Source: an uncultured Lacinutrix sp. | GTDB lineage: Bacteria > Bacteroidota > Bacteroidia > Flavobacteriales > Flavobacteriaceae | Length of the DNA stretch: 42,572 nt | Direction: 5' to 3' | Assembly (NCBI RefSeq): GCF_947500325.1 | Contig: NZ_CANMRQ010000026.1 | Coordinates: 1 to 42,572, forward strand | Shown here: positions 27,031-34,785 of the stretch, piece by piece | Layout of the letters: each line of letters opens with the position of its first letter | Numbering within the stretch: the first letter of the stretch is position 1 | Program-made: the position numbers and the translations under genes | Notes under the pieces: generated by a model | Told to the model about the DNA's origin: nothing | The model's input: only the letters and a program-made list of their open reading frames with translations | Database searches by the model: none

Positions 27031-27773
27031 AGAAAGTGGATATAAAAGATTTAAATACAAAAAAATTACCTAAACACATCGCCATAATTATGGATGGCAA
27101 TGGTCGCTGGGCTAAACAAAAAGGATTAATTAGAGCTATTGGACATCAAAACGGGACTAAATCTGTTAGAGAAACAGTAGAAGCTTGTGCAGAACTAGGA
27201 ATAGAAAATCTAACATTATATGCCTTTTCTACCGAAAATTGGAATCGCCCAAAGTTAGAAGTAGATACTTTAATGAAATTATTAGTGTCTTCTTTAAAAA
27301 AAGAGATAAAAACACTTCAAGAAAACAACATAAAACTGTCAGCTATTGGCAACCTTAAAACCTTACCTTCTAAAGTAAATAAGGAATTAAGTGATGTTAT
27401 TAAAAGTACAGAAAACAATAATCGAATGACTTTAACCTTAGCTTTAAGCTATGGTTCTAGAGAAGAATTATTAAATACCGTTAAAGAAATAAGTATTAAA
27501 GTTAAAAATAATATAATTTCTACAGAAAATATTGACGAATCGATTATTAATGAGCATCTTTACACGCAAAATTTACCAGACGTTGACTTACTAATTAGAA
27601 CTAGTGGAGAACAACGTATTAGCAATTTTCTATTATGGCAAATTGCTTATGCCGAATTGTATTTTACAAAAATACTTTGGCCAGATTTTACAAAACAGCA
27701 TCTTTATGACGCTATTTCAGAATATCAAAAAAGAGAACGACGATTTGGGAAAACAAGTGAACAAATTAGCTAA
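27012..27773 (+). CDS. uppS: Isoprenyl (undecaprenyl) diphosphate synthase
   Basis: The cis-prenyltransferase makes undecaprenyl diphosphate, the lipid carrier for peptidoglycan and O-antigen. Signatures are IIMDGNGRWAKQKG (catalytic Asp28), FSTENWNRP, DLLIRTSGEQRISNFL and ELYFT with RERRFG near the end. The ATG at 27012 gives 253 aa and overlaps the upstream gene. A GTG at 27036, preceded by A-rich TAAAGAAA and giving VDIKDLNTKKLPKH, fits the usual short N-terminus equally well, so the start is uncertain. Confidence 0.94.
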   Translation: MFLPTIKKVDIKDLNTKKLPKHIAIIMDGNGRWAKQKGLIRAIGHQNGTKSVRETVEACAELGIENLTLYAFSTENWNRPKLEVDTLMKLLVSSLKKEIKTLQENNIKLSAIGNLKTLPSKVNKELSDVIKSTENNNRMTLTLALSYGSREELLNTVKEISIKVKNNIISTENIDESIINEHLYTQNLPDVDLLIRTSGEQRISNFLLWQIAYAELYFTKILWPDFTKQHLYDAISEYQKRERRFGKTSEQIS

Positions 27774-27783
27774 ACAATTACAA

Positions 27784-30357
27784 TTGAAAAAAATCCTACA
27801 GTACGCATTAGTTGTAATCATTACAATGACAAGTTTTTTTGCTCAGGCGCAAGAGTTATCTTATGCAAATAGTAAAACATACACCTTAGCAGAAATAACA
27901 GTAAAAGGAAATACTAGCTTTAGTGAGCAAACTATTATCACTTATTCTGGATTAAGAAAAGGAACAGACATATCTATTCCTGGAGAAAAAATAAGTAATG
28001 CTGTAAAAAAACTATGGACATCAAATCTTTTTAGTGACATAGAGGTTTATCTTACTAAAGTTGAAGATGGAAACGCATATCTTGAAATTAGATTATCTGA
28101 TTTGCCTGAATTAAGTGAACTTCAAATAAATGGTGTAAAAAAAGGAAAAAAAGAAGCTCTAATAAAAGAAAATAAGCTTCAAAAAGGTGTTAAAGTTACA
28201 GAAAACCTTATTACAACTACTAAAAACTACATTCAAAATAAAAATCGTAAAGCAGGTTATTTAAACACTAAGGTTATTATAAATACTTCTGAAGTAAACG
28301 ACTCTATTGAAAAAGCAAGAGTAAACATGTTACTTAATGTAGATCGCGGAGAGAAAGTAAAGATAAAGAAGATTAATTTTGAAGGTAACGAAATCTTAAG
28401 TGACAAAAAGCTTAGAAGAGCGATGAAAAATACGAAGCAAAAAAATATAATTCGTATTCTAAAACGCTCAAAATATATTGAAGCTGAATATAAAGAAGAT
28501 TTAGAAAATGTAATAAACAAGTACAAATCTGTTGGATATAGAGATGCTCGTATTATTTCGGACACAATGATAATTAATGACAAAAAACATGTTACTTTAA
28601 ATATTAAAGTTGAAGAAGGCGAAAAATATAGCTATGGTAACATTTCTTTTGTTGGAAACACCGTATACACTGATGAATTTTTGAACCGTATATTACGTAT
28701 AGAAAAAGGAGACACATATAACGGTGTAGAATTAGCAAAAAGAATTGCAGATGAAACAAAACCAGATGGTAATGATATAACTAACTTATACCAAGATAAT
28801 GGTTACCTGTTCTCTACAATTAATCCAGTAGAGGTGAATGCAGATAACAATGTTATTGACATGGAAATTAGAATTACTGAAGGTAAACCTGTACACTTTA
28901 ATAAAGTATCTGTTATTGGTAATGAAAAAACAAATGACCATGTTATTTATAGAGAAATAAGAACAAGACCAGGTGAATTATACAGTAAAGCCAATGTTGT
29001 AAGAACTGTTCGTGAATTGAGTCAATTAGGTTTCTTTGATGCAGAGCAAATTACTCCTAACTTTAACAATGCTGATCCTGAAGATGGTACTATAGATATG
29101 GAATACTCTGTAGTTGAATCTGGATCTAGCCAAATAGAACTACAAGGTGGTTATGGTGGTGGTGGATTTATAGGTACACTTGGATTATCTTTTAACAACT
29201 TCTCAATTAAAGATCTTTTTAAAGCAGACGCATACAAACCTATACCAACTGGTGATGGTCAAAAATTAGCTTTACGTTTACAAGCAAGTAGATTTTTCCA
29301 AACCTATAGCTTCTCGTTTTCTGAACCTTGGATGGGAGGAAAGAAACCTGTTCAATTTTCAACATCATTATCACATACAAAACAATTTTTATTTGATCCT
29401 CAAACAAGAAGAGCAGATAAAAATAGACGCTTTAATATTACTGGAATTACTTTCGGTTTAGCAAAACGTTTATCTGTACCGGATGATTATTTCACATTAT
29501 CTCAGGCCTTAAGTTTTCAGCATTATAATTTAAAAAACTACAATACTGGTCTGTTCACATTTGGCGACGGTTACTCTAATAATTTATCATACACCATAGG
29601 TTTAAGTAGAAATAATACATTTAACGATCCAATTTTCCCAACAGGAGGTTCTAACTTTAATGTCACTGCCAAATTCTCTTTACCATATTCTGCATTTAAT
29701 GGAATAGATTATAAATCTCTAAAAGAAGAGCGTGATGAAAAGTCGGCAATTCTAGCTAATACAAATAGTACCGCAGCACAAAGAACTACTGCTGCAGATA
29801 GAATATCTAAAATTGATCAAGAACGTTTTAAATGGTTAGAATTTTATAAAGTAAAATTTAAAGGAGATTGGTATACTAAGTTGGTGGACAAATTTGTATT
29901 TAAATCTACTATCGAATTTGGTTTCTTAGGCGCTTATAATCAAGATAGAGGTGTTATTCCTTTCGAGCGTTTTTATTTAGGTGGTGACGGTTTAGGTAAT
30001 TTTAGTTTAGATGGTAGAGAAGTTATAGCATTAAGAGGTTATCCAAATCAAGCTTTATCTAGTCAAGATGGTGGCGCTGCTTACAATAAATTCTCGTTAG
30101 AATTAAGATATCCTATTACATTAAAACAAAGTGCAAAAATATTTGCTTTAGGGTTTTTAGATGCAGGTGCATCTTATGATAATTTTAAAGATTATAATCC
30201 TTTTAATGTTAAAAGATCTGCTGGTTTAGGTGTTAGAATATTTATGCCTGCATTTGGATTATTAGGTATTGACTTTGGTCATGGATTTGATGCATTACCT
30301 GGTCAAACAATTAAACATGGTTGGGAAACGCACTTTATTATTGGACAACAATTTTAA
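27784..30357 (+). CDS. bamA: Outer-membrane protein assembly factor BamA
   Basis: BamA is the Omp85 core of the BAM complex that inserts beta-barrel proteins. After the signal peptide (LKKILQYALVVIITMTSFFAQAQ, with initiator Met replacing Leu) come POTRA repeats at about residues 30-400 (ITVKGNTSFSEQTI, INFEGNEILSDKKL, ISFVGNTVYTDEFL, VSVIGNEKTNDHVI). The 16-strand barrel follows to the C-terminus, with the loop-6 motif ALRGYP near 690. The protein ends in aromatic FIIGQQF. I chose TTG 27784, ten bases after the uppS stop, because it gives an ideal signal peptide of 857-aa BamA; GTG 27757 is the alternative. No ATG fits. Confidence 0.95.
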   Translation: MKKILQYALVVIITMTSFFAQAQELSYANSKTYTLAEITVKGNTSFSEQTIITYSGLRKGTDISIPGEKISNAVKKLWTSNLFSDIEVYLTKVEDGNAYLEIRLSDLPELSELQINGVKKGKKEALIKENKLQKGVKVTENLITTTKNYIQNKNRKAGYLNTKVIINTSEVNDSIEKARVNMLLNVDRGEKVKIKKINFEGNEILSDKKLRRAMKNTKQKNIIRILKRSKYIEAEYKEDLENVINKYKSVGYRDARIISDTMIINDKKHVTLNIKVEEGEKYSYGNISFVGNTVYTDEFLNRILRIEKGDTYNGVELAKRIADETKPDGNDITNLYQDNGYLFSTINPVEVNADNNVIDMEIRITEGKPVHFNKVSVIGNEKTNDHVIYREIRTRPGELYSKANVVRTVRELSQLGFFDAEQITPNFNNADPEDGTIDMEYSVVESGSSQIELQGGYGGGGFIGTLGLSFNNFSIKDLFKADAYKPIPTGDGQKLALRLQASRFFQTYSFSFSEPWMGGKKPVQFSTSLSHTKQFLFDPQTRRADKNRRFNITGITFGLAKRLSVPDDYFTLSQALSFQHYNLKNYNTGLFTFGDGYSNNLSYTIGLSRNNTFNDPIFPTGGSNFNVTAKFSLPYSAFNGIDYKSLKEERDEKSAILANTNSTAAQRTTAADRISKIDQERFKWLEFYKVKFKGDWYTKLVDKFVFKSTIEFGFLGAYNQDRGVIPFERFYLGGDGLGNFSLDGREVIALRGYPNQALSSQDGGAAYNKFSLELRYPITLKQSAKIFALGFLDAGASYDNFKDYNPFNVKRSAGLGVRIFMPAFGLLGIDFGHGFDALPGQTIKHGWETHFIIGQQF

Positions 30358-30360
30358 GAC

Positions 30361-30398
30361 AAAAACAGCTTTTAATCAATAAATTAAAAGCTGTTTTT
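30361..30398 (+). terminator. bamA terminator
   Basis: A perfect 16-bp stem (arms 30361-30376 and 30383-30398, AAAAACAGCTTTTAAT) with a 6-base loop ends in five T. It begins three bases after the bamA stop. The skp-like genes downstream therefore probably have their own promoter. Confidence 0.88.
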
Positions 30399-30594
30399 AT
30401 ATGTACTATCCCTATAAATTTTTATTTTTGGCACGATATTTTCAATGTACAGTTTGAGTATTTGATTCAGGAATTAAATTTTTAAAATTAAAATTCGTTA
30501 TTTTGAAACTAAGTAATTCAAAATATAAGACAGGATCAAGACAATCATCTGTCATTTTTTGAGTTTATAGCTTATGAATATAAAAACTAAACAG

Positions 30595-31626
30595 ATGAAA
30601 TTTAAAGTTCTTTTTTTATTGACTATAATGTCTATGTTGAGCTGGAATATTAATGCCCAAGGCAGAGGTGTTAGAATTGGCTACATAGATACCGAATATA
30701 TTTTAGAAAATGTTCCTGAATATGGTGAAGCAACAACTCAACTTGAATCTAAGGTACAAAAATGGAAAACTGAGATAGAAGCTAAACTAAATTCTATTAA
30801 AGAACAGCGTGAGGCTTTAAATACTGAAAAAGTATTATTAACCAAAGAATTAATTGAAGAACGTGAAGAAGATATAAATTTTGAAGAAAAAGAAATTTTA
30901 GACTATCAACAAAAACGATTTGGACCAAATGGAGATTTAATGATTCAAAAAAGGCAATTAATGCAGCCTATCCAAGATCAAATTTTTCAAGCCGTTCAAG
31001 ATATTGCAAAAGCAAGAAAATATGATTTCGTTTTTGATAAATCTGCCGATGTTGTAATGTTGTATTCTGCTGAAAGGTTTGATATTAGTGAACGCGTATT
31101 AAGAACAATAACAAGAGCATCTAAACGTAAGCAATTAAAGTCTAGAAAAGATAAAAAACAAGCTAAAGAAGAAGATGTTGTTGTTGAAGTAAATGAAGGA
31201 AAAGACGCTAGACAAAAAGCATTAGATGAAAAGAAAGCGGCAAGAAAAAAATTAGTTGAAGAGCGCAAGAAAGCGGCAGCCGAAAAGCGAGCAAAAATTT
31301 TAGCAGATAGAGAAAAAGCTAAGCAAGAAAAATTAGATGCCGAAAACAAAACAACTGAAGATGGAGAGAATCAAATGAGTGAAGAAGAAAAAGCTGGAGA
31401 TAAAGAAGAAGGTACTGAAAATAAAAAAGAAAGTTCTGAAAGTGAAGAAGCTCCAAAAACTAGAGAGCAAATTTTAGAAGAACGTAGACAAAAAAAGTTA
31501 GCAGATAGAGCTGCAAGAAAAAAAGCATTAGAAGAAAAAAGAAAAAAAATCTTAGAGGACCGTAAGAAAGCAAAAGAAGCGAAAGAAAGTGCTCCAGAAG
31601 ACGATACTCAAGACGATAACAATTAA
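30595..31626 (+). CDS. OmpH/Skp-family periplasmic chaperone with long charged tail
   Basis: The 343-aa protein has a signal peptide (KFKVLFLLTIMSMLSWNINAQ) and an OmpH domain at about residues 22-165 (RIGYIDTEYILENVPEYGEA; AKARKYDFVFDKSADVVMLY). About 175 residues of almost pure Lys/Glu/Arg/Ala coiled coil follow (KKAARKKLVEERKKAAAEKR). Ordinary Skp ends after the OmpH domain; the tail is unusual. Skp holds unfolded outer-membrane proteins in the periplasm for BamA. I chose ATG 30595 over ATG 30574 because it begins the signal peptide directly; both are possible. It is the first of two adjacent paralogues. Confidence 0.87.
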   Translation: MKFKVLFLLTIMSMLSWNINAQGRGVRIGYIDTEYILENVPEYGEATTQLESKVQKWKTEIEAKLNSIKEQREALNTEKVLLTKELIEEREEDINFEEKEILDYQQKRFGPNGDLMIQKRQLMQPIQDQIFQAVQDIAKARKYDFVFDKSADVVMLYSAERFDISERVLRTITRASKRKQLKSRKDKKQAKEEDVVVEVNEGKDARQKALDEKKAARKKLVEERKKAAAEKRAKILADREKAKQEKLDAENKTTEDGENQMSEEEKAGDKEEGTENKKESSESEEAPKTREQILEERRQKKLADRAARKKALEEKRKKILEDRKKAKEAKESAPEDDTQDDNN

Positions 31627-31658
31627 TAATTATAACACACAAATAAATACTATTAAAA

Positions 31659-32159
31659 ATGAAACAATTTAAAACACTACTTATTGCAGCAGCATTATTT
31701 ATTGGAGCAACTAGTTTTACAAATGCCCAATCTAATGTCGCTCACATTAATGTAAATGAGCTTATCTCTTTAATGCCAGAGATGAAAGCTGCGCAAGCGG
31801 AAATGGAAAAAGTAGGAAAAACTTACGAAGCAGATTTAACAGCTATGCGTACAGAGTATCAAAACAAAATGAAAAGATACGAAACTGAGGCTGCTGGAAA
31901 AACTCAAGAAGAGAATGAAAAGCGTTTAGTTGAAGTACAAACAGATTCACAAAGTATTCAGCAATATGCTGCTAATGCTCAACAAGAACTTCAAAAGAAA
32001 GAATTAGCATTATTAAAGCCTATTCAAGAAAAAGCATTAGCTGCAATTAATAAAGTAGCGAAAGCACAAGGTTTTCAATATGTTTTAGACAGAGCAACTT
32101 TAATTACTGCAGAAGGTAAAGATTTACTTTCAGATGTAAAGAAAGAATTAGGTATCTAA
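31659..32159 (+). CDS. OmpH/Skp-family periplasmic chaperone
   Basis: The 166-aa protein is of normal Skp length. It has a signal peptide (KQFKTLLIAAALFIGATSFTNAQ) and then VAHINVNELISLMPEMKAAQ. Charged helical prongs (EYQNKMKRYETEAAGKTQEE) and the closing strand segment VAKAQGFQYVLDRATLITAEG follow. It is a paralogue of the gene 32 bases upstream without the charged tail. The location behind bamA fits delivery of unfolded outer-membrane proteins. Confidence 0.93.
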   Translation: MKQFKTLLIAAALFIGATSFTNAQSNVAHINVNELISLMPEMKAAQAEMEKVGKTYEADLTAMRTEYQNKMKRYETEAAGKTQEENEKRLVEVQTDSQSIQQYAANAQQELQKKELALLKPIQEKALAAINKVAKAQGFQYVLDRATLITAEGKDLLSDVKKELGI

Positions 32160-32182
32160 TTAAAACTTAATTTTACAACTAT

Positions 32183-32218
32183 AAAAGCTGCCTTATTTAA
32201 GGTGGCTTTTGTATTTTT
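32183..32218 (+). terminator. Terminator after the second ompH gene
   Basis: AAAAGCTGCC (32183-32192) pairs with GGTGGCTTTT (32201-32210), with two G-U pairs and an 8-base loop; GTATTTTT follows. It lies 18 bases before the murI start, so murI may receive only read-through or have its own promoter. Confidence 0.65.
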
Positions 32219-32235
32219 ATAACATTATCATTTCT

Positions 32236-33018
32236 ATGAGTAAACAACCTATTGGCATATTCGATTCTGGTGTTGGAGGCACTTCTATTTGGAAAGAAAT
32301 TCGCACCTTATTACCAAATGAAAATACTATTTACCTTGCCGATAGTAAAAACGCACCTTATGGCGCAAAAACTAAAAATGAAATTATAGAACTTAGTATA
32401 AAAAATACAGAGTATCTATTACAAAAAGGCTGTAAAATAATCGTAGTTGCTTGCAATACTGCTACAACCAATGCCATCTCTATTTTAAGAGAAAAATATG
32501 ATGTTCCTTTTATTGGTATTGAGCCTGCTATTAAACCTGCCGCACTACAAACACAAACCAAAGCAATAGGTATTTTGGCTACGAAAGGCACTTTATCTAG
32601 CGCATTATTTCATGAAACATTAGACCTGTATTCTAATGGCATTAAAATAATTGAACAAGTAGGAGAAGGCATAGTGCCTTTAGTTGAAACAGGAATGCTG
32701 AATACAACAACTATGAGATCATTATTGAAGCCTTATCTTAAACCAATGCTAGAGGCTAATATTGATTACTTGGTTTTAGGCTGTACACATTACCCATATC
32801 TTATTCCTCAATTACTAGATCTATTACCTAAACACGTTAAAATTATAGATTCTGGTGCAGCGGTAGCCAAGCAAACTAAAACCATATTAAAGCAGTATAG
32901 TCTATTAAATAATGATATTAAAAAACCTACAAACGCTTTTTATATTAATATAAAAAATACTGAAGTGATGCAGTCACTTTTAGGAAATCGTTTTAAAGTT
33001 GAATATTTAAATTTTTAG
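32236..33018 (+). CDS. murI: Glutamate racemase
   Basis: The 260-aa cofactor-independent racemase supplies D-glutamate for peptidoglycan. Both catalytic cysteines are in place: VVACNTATTN near residues 70-79 and LGCTHYPYL near 183-191, after the N-terminal IGIFDSGVGGTS. I start at ATG 32236 (SKQPIGIFDS); the longer frame begins in the preceding terminator's T-rich side and adds nine residues unlike MurI. Confidence 0.96.
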   Translation: MSKQPIGIFDSGVGGTSIWKEIRTLLPNENTIYLADSKNAPYGAKTKNEIIELSIKNTEYLLQKGCKIIVVACNTATTNAISILREKYDVPFIGIEPAIKPAALQTQTKAIGILATKGTLSSALFHETLDLYSNGIKIIEQVGEGIVPLVETGMLNTTTMRSLLKPYLKPMLEANIDYLVLGCTHYPYLIPQLLDLLPKHVKIIDSGAAVAKQTKTILKQYSLLNNDIKKPTNAFYINIKNTEVMQSLLGNRFKVEYLNF

Positions 33019-33051
33019 TAAGTTATACTATATAATCACTACTTATGTAGT

Positions 33052-33402
33052 ATGCAAAAACTAATCTTCATCTATAACGCAAATTCAGGTCTTGCTAATA
33101 CATTTTTAGATGTTGCCCATAAAATTTTTAGCCCTAAAACATATAATTGCAATTTATGTGCAATTACTTTCGACACCTTTTCTGAAAACAAAGTTTGGAA
33201 AGATTTTAGAGAACAAAGTAATATTGACATGGAATTTCTTCATATTGATGAATTTGAAACAAAACATACTAATACAAATTATACATATCCTATAATTATA
33301 AAAGAAACCCAGAATGGTTTTGAGGAGTTTATGTCTACAAAAAAGATTAATACATTAAACTCTATTGAAGCATTAATCTCTATTATAAAAACTACTCTTT
33401 AA
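33052..33402 (+). CDS. Small conserved protein of unknown function
   Basis: The 116-aa soluble protein starts QKLIFIYNANSGLANTFLD and has a CxxC pair in YNCNLCAITFDTFSEN near residues 31-46. These features, with a predicted first beta strand and Cys pair, suggest a thiol or metal site, but I do not recognise a named family with certainty. It follows murI after 33 bases and is probably co-transcribed. Its last 11 bases overlap the end of the convergent gamma-carbonic anhydrase gene. Confidence 0.75.
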   Translation: MQKLIFIYNANSGLANTFLDVAHKIFSPKTYNCNLCAITFDTFSENKVWKDFREQSNIDMEFLHIDEFETKHTNTNYTYPIIIKETQNGFEEFMSTKKINTLNSIEALISIIKTTL

Positions 33403-33907
33403 ACCAGCTAGAATACTTAACATAATTTTCAGCAATTCGGTTTATTTCTCCATTAATAAGTGCCTTACTTATGTCTTTAACTTTTTTTGCTGGTACACCA
33501 GCATAAATACTACCAGATTCTATAATTGTATTTTGAGTAACAACTGCTCCAGCTGCTACAATACTGTTACTCTCTACTACACAATTATCCATTACAATAC
33601 TTCCCATGCCTATAAGTACATTATCATGAATAGTACAGCCATGAACAATAGCATTGTGTCCTATAGATACATTATTCCCAATAGTTGTTGGATATTTTTG
33701 ATAAGTACAATGTACTACTGCTCCATCTTGAACATTAACTTTATTACCTAACTTAATGTAATGCACATCTCCACGTAATACTGCATTAAACCATATACTA
33801 CATTCTTTCCCCATTGTCACATCTCCAACAATAGTAGCATTTTCTGCTATGTAGCAATCTTGTGGTATTTGTGGTGTTTTTCCTTTTACTGGTTTTATTA
33901 TTGGCAT
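33392..33907 (-). CDS. Gamma-carbonic anhydrase family protein
   Basis: The 171-aa left-handed beta-helix protein has repeated hexapeptide turns (VGDVTMGKECSIWF, IGNNVSIGHNAIVHGCTI, VLIGMGSIVMDNCVVE). His66, His84 and His89 sit in the usual zinc-ligand pattern of gamma-carbonic anhydrases (HC..., GHNAIVHG). Proteins of this YrdA/PaaY type are trimeric; carbonic anhydrase activity is proven only for some. It overlaps the preceding convergent gene by 11 bases. A hairpin lies directly before its ATG. Confidence 0.92.
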   Translation of the reverse strand: MPIIKPVKGKTPQIPQDCYIAENATIVGDVTMGKECSIWFNAVLRGDVHYIKLGNKVNVQDGAVVHCTYQKYPTTIGNNVSIGHNAIVHGCTIHDNVLIGMGSIVMDNCVVESNSIVAAGAVVTQNTIIESGSIYAGVPAKKVKDISKALINGEINRIAENYVKYSSWFKE

Positions 33908-33910
33908 AAA

Positions 33911-33930
33911 ATTCCTTTGAAAAAAGGAAT
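33911..33930 (-). promoter_or_regulatory. Hairpin directly upstream of the gamma-carbonic anhydrase start
   Basis: ATTCCTTT (33911-33918) and AAAGGAAT (33923-33930) form an 8-bp stem with a 4-base loop. On the minus strand the stem ends three bases before the ATG and is followed by TTTT. It would cover the ribosome-binding region or act as a weak terminator of the upstream LytTR transcript. Confidence 0.4.
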
Positions 33931-33968
33931 CTCTTTTTACTTTTAGAGCTCCTTTTTGGTTTATATAT

Positions 33969-33988
33969 AAAGAATACTTTTATTCTTT
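33969..33988. repeat. Short AT-rich hairpin
   Basis: AAAGAATA (33969-33976) and TATTCTTT (33981-33988) form an 8-bp stem with a 4-base loop, between the carbonic anhydrase gene and the LytTR regulator gene. It is weak because it is nearly all A-T. Confidence 0.35.
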
Positions 33989-34022
33989 TAAAAGCATACG
34001 ATATTCTTGTTTTCTTTTATGG

Positions 34023-34044
34023 AATTCCTGCTTACTCAGGAATT
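34023..34044 (-). terminator. Hairpin after the LytTR regulator gene
   Basis: AATTCCTG (34023-34030) and CAGGAATT (34037-34044) form an 8-bp stem with a 6-base loop, three bases after the minus-strand stop. A U-run follows only on the plus strand, so its use as a minus-strand terminator is uncertain. Confidence 0.4.
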
Positions 34045-34047
34045 TTA

Positions 34048-34785
34048 TTATTTAAAGTAAGATAATAATTCAGATTTTTTTGATGGTGACACCATCACTT
34101 CTTTTCCATTGCTTAATATAACGCTTCCACCTTTTCCTTTTACATATTTCACAACTTCATTCACATTTACCAAATAACTCTTGTGCACACGAGCAAAACT
34201 TGACCCTTTAAGTGTTTCTTCAAAGTGTTTTAATGTTTTACTTACTATTTTACGTTTATTATTATTAAGGTAAATCTCAGTATAATTATCATCAGCTTTA
34301 CAGAATAAAATATCTGCTATACTAATAATTTCGAAACCATCTTGTTGTGGTATCGTAATTTTACCATCAACATTTTTACTTGTTTTTGGTACTAAAACTT
34401 GATCTTGTAAAGCATCTTCTTTTGTTTTAATTTCTACGACATAATCGACTGCTTTAATCAAATCGTCAATAGCAATAGGTTTCATTAAATAATACGACGC
34501 ATGTGCATTTAAAGCTTCTATAGCATAATGATTATATGCCGTTACAAAAACTGTTTCAAAATTACGATCGCCAACTTTATCTAACAAATCAAAAGCATTA
34601 CCATAAGGCATTTCTACATCTAAAAAGACTAAATCTAAGTCTTGGCCTCTAATGAGTTCTAAAGCTTCATTTATATTAGCAGCTTCACCCTTAATTTCAA
34701 CATTAGGACAATACTTTTTGAGATAATTTTTTAAAATTTCTCTACTTGTTTCTTCGTCTTCTACTATTATCGATTTTAATTTCAT
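34048..34785 (-). CDS. LytTR-family response regulator
   Basis: The 245-aa protein has a receiver domain (acidic pair Asp10/Glu11, phospho-acceptor Asp56 in DLVFLDVEMP, Lys in YLMKP) and a C-terminal LytTR DNA-binding domain at about 140-245 (DILFCKADDNYTEIYL, FARVHKSYLVNVNEV). Its ATG follows the kinase stop with no gap (TAA then ATG), so the pair is co-translated and almost certainly a cognate two-component system. The divergent SIMPL/VWA operon is a natural candidate target, by position only. Confidence 0.95.
   Translation of the reverse strand: MKLKSIIVEDEETSREILKNYLKKYCPNVEIKGEAANINEALELIRGQDLDLVFLDVEMPYGNAFDLLDKVGDRNFETVFVTAYNHYAIEALNAHASYYLMKPIAIDDLIKAVDYVVEIKTKEDALQDQVLVPKTSKNVDGKITIPQQDGFEIISIADILFCKADDNYTEIYLNNNKRKIVSKTLKHFEETLKGSSFARVHKSYLVNVNEVVKYVKGKGGSVILSNGKEVMVSPSKKSELLSYFK

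Noticed and set aside
27604-27783. N-terminal extension of BamA from an upstream ATG
   Set aside because: The extension lies within the uppS coding region in another frame and would place 60 unrelated residues before the signal peptide.
30996-31349. Minus-strand Ser/Phe/Ala-rich frame
   Set aside because: It is the antisense image of the Lys/Glu-rich coiled coil of the first ompH gene.
31320-31610. Possible DNA tandem repeat in the tail of the first ompH gene
   Set aside because: The codons repeat only loosely because of Lys/Glu/Ala composition; I see no exact repeating unit.
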